A stretch of DNA of 57,050 bases from Streptomyces lacrimifluminis (GTDB lineage Bacteria; Actinomycetota; Actinomycetes; Streptomycetales; Streptomycetaceae): assembly GCF_014646095.1 (NCBI RefSeq), contig NZ_BMMU01000040.1, positions 1-57,050 of the forward strand, given 5' to 3'. The translations under genes and the position numbers were made by a program. Below are positions 44,274-52,825 of this stretch, piece after piece (position 1 is the stretch's first letter; each line of letters opens with the position of its first letter). A model generated the notes under the pieces. That model was not told the DNA's origin, did no database searches, and was given only the letters and a program-made list of their open reading frames with translations.

Positions 44274-46016
44274 TCAGCCGTCCGCCCGGGCCGCCGCAAG
44301 CAACTCCTCCGCATGCGCCCGCGCCGTCTCCGAGTCCTCCTGCCCGGCCAGCATCCGCGACAGCTCCCGGACCCGGTCCTCACCCTCCAGCACCTTCACG
44401 CCCGACCGGGTCACCGACCCGTCGTTGGTCTTCTCCACCAGCAGCTGCCGGTCGGCGAACGCGGCGACCTGCGGCAGGTGCGTCACGACGACGACCTGCG
44501 CGCTCTTGGCGAGCCGGGCAAGCCGCCGCCCGATCTCCACGGCCGCCTTGCCGCCCACACCGGCGTCGACCTCGTCGAACAGATAGGTGGGCACCGGGTC
44601 GGTCCCCGCGAACACGACCTCCACGGCCAGCATCACGCGGGACAGCTCACCCCCGGACGCCCCCTTGGCGATCGGCCGGGCGGGTGCGCCGGGATGCGGG
44701 GCGAGCAGCAGTTCGACCTCGTCGGCGCCGGACGGCCCGCAGGCGACCGTACGTCCGTCGACCTCGACGCCCTCCGGGTCCTCGGTCTGCCGGATCTCGA
44801 ACGACACGCGCGCGTGGGGCATGGCCAGCGAGGCCAGCTCGGCGGTCACGGCGTCCGCGAACCGCGAGGCGGCCTCCGTCCGCGCGTCCGTCAACGCCTG
44901 TGCCATCCCGCCCAGTTCGCCGCGCAGCGCATCGCGCTCGGCGGTCAGCTCACCGATCCGCTCGTCGTCACCGTCGAGTTCGAGCAGCCGCGCGACGCCC
45001 TCCTCGGCCCAGGTGAGCACTCCGGCCACGTCGGAGCCGTACTTCCGTGTCAGCGCGGTGAGCGCGGCCCGCCGTTCCTCGACGGCCGCCAGCCGCAGCG
45101 GATCGGCGTCCAGGTCGTCGGCGTACCCTGCCAGCTCCCCGGCGACGTCCCCGAGCAGGATGCCGACCTCACCGATCCGGTCGGAGAGCGCGGCCAGGGC
45201 GGAGTCGTGCGACCGTACGGCCTCCAGGGCCCGGTGGGCGCCCGCGACGAGCGTGGTGGCGTCGATGCCCTCGGGGTCCTCCGGGTTGCCTGCGAGGGCG
45301 GCGTGGGCGACGGTCGCGGCCGAGGCCAGCGCCTCCGCGTGCCCGAGGCGCTCCGCCTCCTCGGCGAGCTCGGCGTCCTCACCGGCGCGCGGCTCCACGG
45401 CGGCGATCTCGTCGAGCCCGTACCGCAGCATGTCGGCTTCCTGGGCCCGCTCACGCGCGCGCGTGGTGATCTCGTCCAGCTCGACGGAGACGGCCCGCAG
45501 CCTCCGGTACGCCTCCCCGTACTTGGTGAGCGGCGCGGCGACCGCGTCCCCCGCGTACCGGTCGAGCGCCGCCCGCTGCCGGGACAGCTTGAGCAGCCCC
45601 TGCTGGTCGGTCTGCCCGTGCACGGCCACGAGCTCGTCGGCCAGCTCGGCCAGCACACCCACGGGCACGGACCGCCCGCCCAGATGCGCCCGCGAACGCC
45701 CCTCGGCGGAAACGGTACGGCTGATGAGCAGCGCCCCGTCGTCCAGCTCGGCGCCGGCCTCCTCGGCCCGCACGACGGCAGCACCGCCCGGGGGCACGGT
45801 GATCCGCCCCTCCACGACCGCGTTCCTGGCCCCGATCCGCACCAACGCCGCATCAGCCCGGCCACCGAGCAGCAGCCCCAGGCTGGTCACGACCATGGTC
45901 TTACCCGCACCGGTCTCACCGGTGACGGCGGTAAAGCCTGGCGACAGCTCGACGACCGCATCGTCGATGACGCCGAGCGACCGTATCCGCATCTCCTCCA
46001 ACACGAACACGACCAT
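44274..46016 (-). CDS. recN: DNA repair protein RecN
   Basis: The 580-residue SMC-like ATPase has Walker A TAVTGETGAGKTMVVTSLGL, coiled-coil arms (about 150-370), the signature KGASGGELSRVMLAVEVVFA and Walker B TYLFDEVDAGVGGKAAVEIG. It acts in double-strand break repair. The ATG at 46016 gives MVVFVLEEM; the ATG at 45992 (MRIRSLGV) is the alternative, but GGAGGAG directly abuts it. An intergenic repeat separates it from nadK upstream. Confidence 0.95.
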   Translation of the reverse strand: MVVFVLEEMRIRSLGVIDDAVVELSPGFTAVTGETGAGKTMVVTSLGLLLGGRADAALVRIGARNAVVEGRITVPPGGAAVVRAEEAGAELDDGALLISRTVSAEGRSRAHLGGRSVPVGVLAELADELVAVHGQTDQQGLLKLSRQRAALDRYAGDAVAAPLTKYGEAYRRLRAVSVELDEITTRARERAQEADMLRYGLDEIAAVEPRAGEDAELAEEAERLGHAEALASAATVAHAALAGNPEDPEGIDATTLVAGAHRALEAVRSHDSALAALSDRIGEVGILLGDVAGELAGYADDLDADPLRLAAVEERRAALTALTRKYGSDVAGVLTWAEEGVARLLELDGDDERIGELTAERDALRGELGGMAQALTDARTEAASRFADAVTAELASLAMPHARVSFEIRQTEDPEGVEVDGRTVACGPSGADEVELLLAPHPGAPARPIAKGASGGELSRVMLAVEVVFAGTDPVPTYLFDEVDAGVGGKAAVEIGRRLARLAKSAQVVVVTHLPQVAAFADRQLLVEKTNDGSVTRSGVKVLEGEDRVRELSRMLAGQEDSETARAHAEELLAAARADG

Positions 46017-46117
46017 ACGAGGTCAGCCACCCCATGTGCGACGCCACCCACCTCGAATGAGAGAACCCGCAGGTAACGAAAGGAGATCCACCTCACTTGT
46101 CACCCAGGGGAGTGGCC

Positions 46118-46160
46118 CGACTCAGGGGCGCGGGGAACTGCGCGACAAGCCACAGCGAAC
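46118..46160. repeat. Streptomyces intergenic repeat copy between nadK and recN
   Basis: CAGGGGCGCGGGGAACTGCG followed by CGACAAGCCACAGCG matches the units at 39647-39715. Confidence 0.7.
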
Positions 46161-46200
46161 CTGCACACGCGCACAGATCCCCACCACCCCCTACAGAGCG

Positions 46201-47106
46201 CTAGTGAGGCGCTCCCCGCCACCCGGACACCGGCAACGCGAACTTCGCCACAAGCCGATCGGTGAACGAAGCATGATGCAGCCGAGCCAACCTCACAGGC
46301 ACAGCCCCCCGCCGAACCTCCACCCGCGCCCCCGGAGGCAACTCCACAGTCCGCCGCCCGTCACACCACAACACACCCGGCGGAATATGAGGCAGAACCT
46401 CCACAGCCAGCACGGAATCCGGCGACGTCACCAACGGCTTCGCGAACAGGGCGTGCGCACTGATCGGCACCATCAGCAGCGCCTCCACCTCGGGCCACAC
46501 CACCGGCCCACCGGCCGAGAAGGCGTAGGCGGTCGACCCGGTAGGCGTGGACAGACAGATCCCGTCACACCCGAACCCGGTCACCGGCCGCCCGTCGATC
46601 TCCAGCACGACCTCCAGCAACTTCTCCGCGGACACCTTCTGCACGGCCGCCTCGTTCAGCGCCCAGTCGGTGTGCACGATGTTCCCGTTCTGGTGCACGA
46701 CGACGTCGATGGTCATCCGTTCCTCGACCTCGTACGACTTCGTCACCACCCGGTCGACAACCTTGTCGAGGTCGTCGCGCTCGGCCTCGGCGAGGAAGCC
46801 GACACTACCGAGGTTGACGCCGAGCATCGGCACCCCGGACGCCCGGGCGAACTCGGCGCCACGCAGCAGCGTCCCGTCGCCGCCCAGCACGATGAGCAGC
46901 TCGCACCCGTCGAGGCACTGCGCCGTGGCCTCCTCGATCAGCTCCACCTCCGGCGGCAGCGGCAGGTTGGCCGCCTCCGCCGCGAGCACCCGCACCCCGA
47001 GTCCGGAGCGCACCAGCCCCTGGACCACGAGCTCGGCGCTTCTGATCGCGGCCGGCCGTCCGGTGTGGGCAAGCAGGAAAACAGTACGATCTCGGGTCTG
47101 AGTCAA
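46201..47106 (-). CDS. nadK: NAD kinase
   Basis: The 301-residue enzyme has LLIVLGGDGTLLRGAEFARA (GGDGT motif), LGVNLGSVGFLAE, ALNEAAVQKV, and CDGICLSTPTGSTAYAFSAG. It phosphorylates NAD to NADP. The start is TTG (47106), overlapping the tlyA stop as TTGA, so it is coupled to tlyA. Together with the Nudix and NrtR genes it makes NAD chemistry frequent in this window. Confidence 0.95.
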   Translation of the reverse strand: MTQTRDRTVFLLAHTGRPAAIRSAELVVQGLVRSGLGVRVLAAEAANLPLPPEVELIEEATAQCLDGCELLIVLGGDGTLLRGAEFARASGVPMLGVNLGSVGFLAEAERDDLDKVVDRVVTKSYEVEERMTIDVVVHQNGNIVHTDWALNEAAVQKVSAEKLLEVVLEIDGRPVTGFGCDGICLSTPTGSTAYAFSAGGPVVWPEVEALLMVPISAHALFAKPLVTSPDSVLAVEVLPHIPPGVLWCDGRRTVELPPGARVEVRRGAVPVRLARLHHASFTDRLVAKFALPVSGWRGAPH

Positions 47107-47918
47107 CGAGGCCCCTCCGCCACTGCACGGTCAACGTCGGCCGGGTTGAGTTCGGGTGCGCCGGCCCGCAGCCACAGAAAGTACTCGACGTTACCCGAAG
47201 GCCCGGGCAGCGGGCTGGCGGTCACGCCCTGCACACCCAGCCCCAACTGCCCGGCGCGGGTGGCGACTCCGCGTACCGCCTCGGCACGCAGTTCGGGACT
47301 GCGTACGACTCCTCCACTGCCCAGCCGTTCCTTCCCCACCTCGAACTGTGGCTTGACCATCATCACCAGGTCGGCATCGGGTGCCGCGCACCGCGCAAGG
47401 GCGGGCAGCACGAGACCGAGCGGGATGAAGGACAGATCCCCCACGACAAGATCCACTGGTTCCCCATCGATCGCTTCGAGCGTCAACTCGCGTACGTTCG
47501 TACGGTCCTTGACGGTGACGCGTTCATCGCTTTGGAGAGACCAGGCGAGTTGTCCGTACCCCACGTCGACGGCGACCACGTGTGCGGCACCCGCGCGCAG
47601 CAGTACGTCGGTGAACCCGCCGGTGGACGCGCCGGCGTCCAGCGCCCGCCGTCCGCCGACCTTCAGCCCCTGCGGTACGAAGACCTCCAGGGCACCCGCG
47701 AGCTTGTGGCCGCCCCGGGAGACGTACTCGGGGTCGTTGTCGTCGGCCACGACGACGATCGCGGCGGCGGTCTCCACCTGGGTGGCGGGCTTGGTCGCGA
47801 CGGTCCTGCCGACGGTGACTCGCCCGGCGGCGATCAGCTGGCTCGCGTGTTCGCGCGAGCGGGCGAGTTTCCGCCGCACCAGCTCGGCGTCAAGGCGGCG
47901 GCGTGCCACTCCTGCCAC
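47103..47918 (-). CDS. tlyA: TlyA-family rRNA methyltransferase
   Basis: The 271-residue protein has an N-terminal S4 domain (LDAELVRRKLARSREHASQL) and an FtsJ-type SAM domain with YVSRGGHKLAGALEVF, ALDAGASTGGFTDVLLRAGA, DLVVGDLSFIPLGLVLPAL and VMMVKPQFEVG (K-D-K-E set). TlyA 2'-O-methylates rRNA cytidines and confers capreomycin sensitivity in mycobacteria. The GTG at 47918 follows AGGAG at a long distance; the GTG at 47909 is possible. Confidence 0.93.
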   Translation of the reverse strand: MAGVARRRLDAELVRRKLARSREHASQLIAAGRVTVGRTVATKPATQVETAAAIVVVADDNDPEYVSRGGHKLAGALEVFVPQGLKVGGRRALDAGASTGGFTDVLLRAGAAHVVAVDVGYGQLAWSLQSDERVTVKDRTNVRELTLEAIDGEPVDLVVGDLSFIPLGLVLPALARCAAPDADLVMMVKPQFEVGKERLGSGGVVRSPELRAEAVRGVATRAGQLGLGVQGVTASPLPGPSGNVEYFLWLRAGAPELNPADVDRAVAEGPR

Positions 47919-47925
47919 GTTCGGT

Positions 47926-48246
47926 TCAGCTCCTGGGTTCGTACGTCGATGGGGGCGCCGGAGGTCCCGGGCGGGCGTCGAGCGCGGTGAGCGTGTCGCG
48001 CAGCCCCCGGTGTACATCCTCGTACACCTGGACGTGTCCGTCGGTGGCGAGGTGGTCGGCGTCGTCGAGCCGGTCGAGCAGGGCGTCGACGTCGGCGTTG
48101 CCCGTGGGGGCGCGGGGGACGTCCAGCGGGGCCGGGGCGCCGGGTTCCGCCTCGGATTCGCCTGCCTCCGCCGGAACCCCGTCCGGAGCCGGACCCGGAA
48201 CCGGTGTCTCCTCCGGGCCCTCGGCCAGGGGCACTGAGTCGTTCAT
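47926..48246 (-). CDS. Small acidic Pro/Glu-rich protein upstream of tlyA
   Basis: The 106-residue protein is disordered for its first half (PVPGPAPDGVPAEAGESEAE). A short helical region LLDRLDDADHLATDGHVQVY and EDVHRGLRDTLTALDA follows. It lies seven bases upstream of tlyA and is probably the first gene of the tlyA-nadK transcript. The helical motif is conserved in streptomycetes as I recall, function unknown. Confidence 0.7.
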   Translation of the reverse strand: MNDSVPLAEGPEETPVPGPAPDGVPAEAGESEAEPGAPAPLDVPRAPTGNADVDALLDRLDDADHLATDGHVQVYEDVHRGLRDTLTALDARPGPPAPPSTYEPRS

Positions 48247-48288
48247 GCCCTGACGCTACCGCGAACGGCTGAGGTACCGTCGTGCGCG

Positions 48289-48636
48289 ATGGCGACGACA
48301 GAGGAGTGCCGCAGCGCACTCGACAAGCTCTCGGACAACATGGCGGGCGCGAGCGGGGACGTACGCGAGGCGGCGGCCCTGGACCGCTCGCTGAGCTGCC
48401 GTATCACCGATCTGGACATCACCTTCGTGGGACGGCTGCGAGGCGGCCGTATCGAGGTCCAGGAAACCCTCCAGGGCCCGCCCCCGGAGAAGGCCGAGAT
48501 CCGGCTCGCCATGTCCGGCGACGACCTGGTGGCGATGGTCGCCGGCGAGCTGAACTTCGCGAAGGCGTGGAGCTCGGGCCGGGTGAAGCTGGAGGCGGGC
48601 CTGCGGGACCTGTTCCGCCTCAGAAAGCTCCTCTGA
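48289..48636 (+). CDS. SCP2 sterol-binding domain protein
   Basis: The 115-residue single-domain protein has LSCRITDLDITFVGRLRGGR, AEIRLAMSGDDLVAMVAGEL and FAKAWSSGRVKLEAGLRDL, the SCP2 fold that binds lipids in a hydrophobic cleft. It is divergent from the tlyA unit across a 42-bp gap that must hold both promoters. Confidence 0.85.
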   Translation: MATTEECRSALDKLSDNMAGASGDVREAAALDRSLSCRITDLDITFVGRLRGGRIEVQETLQGPPPEKAEIRLAMSGDDLVAMVAGELNFAKAWSSGRVKLEAGLRDLFRLRKLL

Positions 48637-48649
48637 CCGCCCTCAGGAC

Positions 48650-49540
48650 TCAGGAAGCTTCTGCGGCGACCTTCGTCCGGGCCTTGCGCGCGGCCGGGAC
48701 CACCAGCGGCGTCCCCGTCTCCGGATCGTCGATGACCTGGCAGCGCAGCCCGAACACCTCCTCGACCAGCCCGGCCGTGACGATGTCGCCCGGCGCGCCC
48801 TCGGCGACGACCGAGCCGTCGCGCAGCGCGATGAGGTGCGTGGCGTACCGGGCCGCGTGGTTCAGGTCGTGCAGGACGGCGACCAGGGTCCGCCCCTGTT
48901 CCTCGTGCAGCTCGGCGCAGAGGTCGAGGACGTCGATCTGGTGCTGGATGTCGAGATAGGTCGTCGGCTCGTCGAGCAGCAGCAGCGGTGTCTGCTGGGC
49001 GAGCGCCATCGCGATCCACACGCGCTGCCGCTGGCCGCCGGACAGTTCGTCGACGTAGCGCTCGGCGAGTTCGGCGACGCCGGTCGACTCCATGGACTCC
49101 CGCACGATCCGCTCGTCGTCGTGGGACCACTGGCGCAGGAGGCCCTGGTGCGGGTAGCGACCCCGGCCCACCAGGTCGGCGACGGTGATCCCGTCGGGCG
49201 CGATCGACGACTGCGGCAGCAGACCGAGCGTCCGCGCGACCTTCTTCGCGGGCATCGACTGGATGACCTGCCCGTCGAGCAGCACCCGGCCCTCGCTCGG
49301 CTTCAGCATCCGCGACAGGGCCCGCAGCAGCGTGGACTTGCCGCAGGCGTTCGGGCCGACGATGACCGTGAAGGAGTTGTCGGGGATCTCCACCGACAAC
49401 TGCTCGGCGATCACACGCTGGTCGTAGGCGAGGGTCACGCTCTCGGCGGACAGGCGGTTCACGGTGTTGGTGCCCTTCTCGACGTTCTCGTTCACGGAGC
49501 CGCTCATGACCGGCTCGGTCTCGTTCGCCGGGCCACTCAT
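48650..49540 (-). CDS. Iron-siderophore ABC transporter ATP-binding protein (FepC-like)
   Basis: The 296-residue ATPase has Walker A VGPNACGKSTLLRAL, LLPQSSIAPDGITVADLVGR, signature VDELSGGQRQRVWIAMALA, Walker B PLLLLDEPTTYLDIQHQ and the H-loop AVLHDLNHAARY. Its start overlaps the upstream permease stop (ATGA). A 40-residue N-terminal extension is present. Confidence 0.94.
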   Translation of the reverse strand: MSGPANETEPVMSGSVNENVEKGTNTVNRLSAESVTLAYDQRVIAEQLSVEIPDNSFTVIVGPNACGKSTLLRALSRMLKPSEGRVLLDGQVIQSMPAKKVARTLGLLPQSSIAPDGITVADLVGRGRYPHQGLLRQWSHDDERIVRESMESTGVAELAERYVDELSGGQRQRVWIAMALAQQTPLLLLDEPTTYLDIQHQIDVLDLCAELHEEQGRTLVAVLHDLNHAARYATHLIALRDGSVVAEGAPGDIVTAGLVEEVFGLRCQVIDDPETGTPLVVPAARKARTKVAAEAS

Positions 49541-50610
49541 ATCCGGCCCGCCTTCCGCTCGGTGACCAGCAGCCACAGCAGATACACCCCGCCGAGCACC
49601 CCGGTCACCACACCCACGGGCAACTGATCGGCGCCGAAGAGCCGCTGCGAGGCCCAGTCGGCGACGATCAGCAGGGTGGCGCCCATGCACATGGACGGCA
49701 CCAGGTTGGGGCCCGGCGAGCGGGTCAGCCGCCGGGCGAGCTGCGGCGCGGTCAGCGCGACGAAACCCACTGGCCCGGCGGCGGCCGTGGCAGCCGCGGT
49801 GAGCAGCACGGCGGCCAGCATCAGCACCAGCCGTACGCGCTCGACGCGCACCCCGAGGGCGTACGACACGTCGTCGCCCATCTCCGTCATCCGCAGCCCG
49901 CGCGCGTTCGCGAGCACCACGGGTACGAGGATCGCGCACAGCCACAGCAGCGGCCAGACCTGGTCCCAGTCCCGCCCGTTGAGGGAACCGGTCATCCATA
50001 CGACCGCGCGGGTCGCGTCGACGAGGTCCGCCTTGGTGATCAGGTAACCGTTGACCGCCGTGACGACCGCCGAGACCCCGATACCGACGAGCACCAGCCG
50101 GTACCCGTGCACGCCCTGCTTCCAGGCCAGCAGATAGATGGCGAGCCCGGTCACCAGCCCGCCCACCAGCGCCCCGGCGGTGACCTGGGCGGCGCTCCCG
50201 GAGAACAGCACGATCATGACCAGCGCGCCGGCCGTCGAGCCCTGACTGAGGCCGAGTACGTCCGGACTGCCCAGCGGATTGCGGGAGATGGACTGGAACA
50301 GCGCGCCGCCCAGCCCGAGCGAGGCCCCGACCAGCAGCCCGACCAGCACCCGGGGCAGCCGCAGCTCGTTGACGATGAACTCCTGGCCCGCGTTCCCGTC
50401 GCCGAGCAGGGTTTTGAGGACGTCCCCGACCGGGATCGGGAAGTCACCGGTACCGATCAGCACCACGCTCGCGGTGAGCACGGTCAGCAGCAGCGCCACG
50501 ACGACCACCAGCGCGCGCACCTCCAGCCGGAGGGAGAGGCCACCCGGCGCCCGTACGAAACGGGCCACGCGGCTCGATCCAGGGGCGGACCGGACAAGGT
50601 TGCTCTTCAC
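49537..50610 (-). CDS. FecCD-family iron-siderophore permease, second subunit
   Basis: The 357-residue permease has about nine helices with FIVNELRLPRVLVGLLVGAS, LGLGGALFQSISRNPLGSPD, VLGLSQGSTAGALVMIVLF, and the coupling region GPVGFVALTAPQLARRLTRS. The GTG start overlaps the first permease's stop (GTGA). It pairs with the next gene to form the channel. Confidence 0.93.
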   Translation of the reverse strand: MKSNLVRSAPGSSRVARFVRAPGGLSLRLEVRALVVVVALLLTVLTASVVLIGTGDFPIPVGDVLKTLLGDGNAGQEFIVNELRLPRVLVGLLVGASLGLGGALFQSISRNPLGSPDVLGLSQGSTAGALVMIVLFSGSAAQVTAGALVGGLVTGLAIYLLAWKQGVHGYRLVLVGIGVSAVVTAVNGYLITKADLVDATRAVVWMTGSLNGRDWDQVWPLLWLCAILVPVVLANARGLRMTEMGDDVSYALGVRVERVRLVLMLAAVLLTAAATAAAGPVGFVALTAPQLARRLTRSPGPNLVPSMCMGATLLIVADWASQRLFGADQLPVGVVTGVLGGVYLLWLLVTERKAGRI

Positions 50611-51650
50611 AGCTGCGCCGTCCTCCGCCGTCGTACGAGAAAGATGAAGACCGGGCCGCCGATGACCGCCGTGACGATACCGACCTGGAGTTCGGCGGGC
50701 CTGGCCACGATCCGCCCGATGACATCGGCGCCGAGCAGCAGCACCGGCGACAGGACGGTCGCATACGGCAGGATCCAGCGCAGGTCGGGCCCGGTGAAGG
50801 ACCGTACGACGTGCGGGACCATCAGCCCGACGAAGACGATCGGGCCGCAGGCGGCGGTCGCGGCCCCGCACAGCACGGTCGCGGCGGCCATGGACAGCGC
50901 GCGGGTGCGCTTCAGGTCGGCGCCGAGGGCGCGGGCGGTGTCGTCGCCCATCGCCACGGCGTTGAGCGGCCGGGCGAGCAGCAGCGCGAGGACCGTGCCG
51001 GCCACAATGAACGGCAGGACCTGCGTGACGGTGTCGTCGGTGGCCGAGGCCAGCGAGCCGACCGTCCAGAAGCGCATCCTGCTGAGCGCGGCGTCGTCAG
51101 TGATCATCACGGCCTGGAGATAGCCGTAGAGCGCGGCGCTGATCGCGGTGCCCGCGAGGGCGAGCCGCACCGGCGTCGCACCACGGCTGCCGCCGAGGAA
51201 CCAGACCAGCGCTCCGACCGCGGCGGCCCCGAGGAAGGCGAACCACACATAGCCGCCCAGCGAGGTGACGCCGAAGAAGGTGATGGCGGTGACGACAGCC
51301 GCCGACGCACCCGCGTTGATGCCGAGCAGCCCGGGATCGGCCAGCGGATTACGGGTCAGCGCCTGGAGAACGGCGCCGGACAGCCCGAGCGCGGCACCGG
51401 CGAGCAGCCCGAGGAGGGTGCGCGAGACGCGCTCGCCTACGACGACGTCCCCGTAGGTCCCCGAGTCCTGGAACAGCCCGTGCCAGACCTGCTCCAGGGA
51501 CAGCTCTTTCGCACCGATCGCGATGCTCGCCAGGGCGACGAGAAGCAGGATCCCCAGGGAGACGAGGAGCCCGACCGCTCGTATCGCCTGACGCTTCGGG
51601 GGCGCGGGGGCGGTCTCCGCGCGCGGCTCAGGAGGGCTGTCGACAAACAC
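50607..51650 (-). CDS. FecCD-family iron-siderophore permease, first subunit
   Basis: The 347-residue permease has RVSRTLLGLLAGAALGLSGA, VLQALTRNPLADPGLLGINA, and CGPIVFVGLMVPHVVRSFTG as the ATPase-coupling region. Starts at a GTG (51650) five bases from an iron box, with no Shine-Dalgarno sequence, so translation is probably leaderless. First gene of the permease-permease-ATPase operon; no substrate-binding lipoprotein is encoded beside it. Confidence 0.93.
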   Translation of the reverse strand: MFVDSPPEPRAETAPAPPKRQAIRAVGLLVSLGILLLVALASIAIGAKELSLEQVWHGLFQDSGTYGDVVVGERVSRTLLGLLAGAALGLSGAVLQALTRNPLADPGLLGINAGASAAVVTAITFFGVTSLGGYVWFAFLGAAAVGALVWFLGGSRGATPVRLALAGTAISAALYGYLQAVMITDDAALSRMRFWTVGSLASATDDTVTQVLPFIVAGTVLALLLARPLNAVAMGDDTARALGADLKRTRALSMAAATVLCGAATAACGPIVFVGLMVPHVVRSFTGPDLRWILPYATVLSPVLLLGADVIGRIVARPAELQVGIVTAVIGGPVFIFLVRRRRTAQL

Positions 51651-51654
51651 GAGG

Positions 51655-51673
51655 TTAGGTTAGCCTACCCTCC
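51655..51673. promoter_or_regulatory. Iron box (DmdR/IdeR site)
   Basis: TTAGGTTAGCCTACCCTCC matches 16 of 19 bases of the DtxR-family consensus TTAGGTTAGSCTAACCTAA. It overlaps the likely -10 and lies five bases upstream of the permease start; iron-bound DmdR should repress here. Confidence 0.88.
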
Positions 51674-51717
51674 CCAACCTGCCTGTGCCTGCCCAGGGAG
51701 CGCCCCCGAGCGCGGTA

Positions 51718-52752
51718 CTACAACCCCAGCCGCGCCAGGGCCTTCCCCCCGTCCAACCCGCATACGCCGTCCCCCGCCGCCGTCCAGGCCGCCGCGCACA
51801 GCGCGCGAAGCCCGTCGAGCGCCTCTCCGTCCCCCGTCAGCTCCAGCCGCTCCTCCCCCGCGGTAGCTGTCCAACCCCCGCACCGGAAACCGCCGCCGGC
51901 GTCCGTCTCCGTCACCTCAGGCTGCCCGGCCAGGAGCCCCCTGAGGTCGGCGTCGACATAGGTGGGCCGGTGCTGCGGCGGCGCGGCCAGCAACTGCGCG
52001 CCGTCGGCCACTCCGGTCAGCACCAGCAGCGAGTCGACCTCCCCGTTGAACGCGCCCTCGATGTCCGTGTCCAGCCGGTCCCCGACGACCAGTGGCCGCT
52101 CCGCCCCGGTCCGCAGCACCGTCTCCCGGTGCATCGGCGGCAACGGCTTGCCCGCCACCTGGGGTTCGGCCCCGGTCGCGATGCGCACGACCTCCACCGC
52201 CGCCCCGTTGCCCGGCGCGATCCCGCGTGCGCCGGGAATCGTCAGGTCGGTGTTGGACGCGAACCAGGGCACCCCGCGCGCGATGGCGTAGCACGCCTCC
52301 GCGAACCGCCCCCAGGGCAACTCGGGCCCGCCGTACCCCTGCACGACCGCCAACGGCTCGTCCTCGGCCGACTCGACGGGCTCCAGCCCGCGCTCGCGCA
52401 GCGCGACCCGCAGCCCCTCACCACCGATCACCAGCACACGCGCCCCCGCCGGCACCTGGTCGGCGATCAGCCGGGCCACCGCCTGCGCCGAGGTGATGAC
52501 GTCCGAGCCCTCCGTCGCTATGCCCAGCTCGGTGAGGTGCGCGGCCACGGCGTCCGGCGTCCGCAACGCGTTGTTGGTGACATAGGCGAGCCGCATTCCG
52601 CCGTCCCGCGCGACACCGAGCGACTCCACGGCGTGCACGATCGCGTTGCCCCCCGCGTACACCACCCCGTCGAGGTCGAGCAGCGCCGTGTCGTACGCCT
52701 CGCTGAGGGCCCGCGCGCTGCCCTCGGGCCGCGTCCTGACGGTCTGGCTCAT
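51718..52752 (-). CDS. HAD-IIA family phosphatase (NagD/4-nitrophenyl phosphatase-like)
   Basis: The 344-residue enzyme has the HAD motifs TALLDLDGVVYAGG, LAYVTNNALRTPD, KPLPPM (motif III Lys) and PLVVGDRLDTDIEGA (motif IV). The IIA cap domain lies between. It likely dephosphorylates small sugar or nucleotide phosphates. It is separated from the iron transporter by only about 70 bp but has a different transcript because of the iron box. C-terminal extension of about 70 residues is Gly/Asp-rich. Confidence 0.9.
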   Translation of the reverse strand: MSQTVRTRPEGSARALSEAYDTALLDLDGVVYAGGNAIVHAVESLGVARDGGMRLAYVTNNALRTPDAVAAHLTELGIATEGSDVITSAQAVARLIADQVPAGARVLVIGGEGLRVALRERGLEPVESAEDEPLAVVQGYGGPELPWGRFAEACYAIARGVPWFASNTDLTIPGARGIAPGNGAAVEVVRIATGAEPQVAGKPLPPMHRETVLRTGAERPLVVGDRLDTDIEGAFNGEVDSLLVLTGVADGAQLLAAPPQHRPTYVDADLRGLLAGQPEVTETDAGGGFRCGGWTATAGEERLELTGDGEALDGLRALCAAAWTAAGDGVCGLDGGKALARLGL

Positions 52753-52825
52753 TGCGCATCGCTCCTCGTTCGACCGGCTTTCCCCCGATCATCCCCCATG
52801 CCACTGACAGCCCTACGATGCACCA

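Noticed and set aside
44587..48237. A 1216-codon open frame on the plus strand
   Set aside because: It is antisense to recN, nadK and tlyA, Ser/Pro/Arg-rich without family motifs, and arises from GC-biased third positions.
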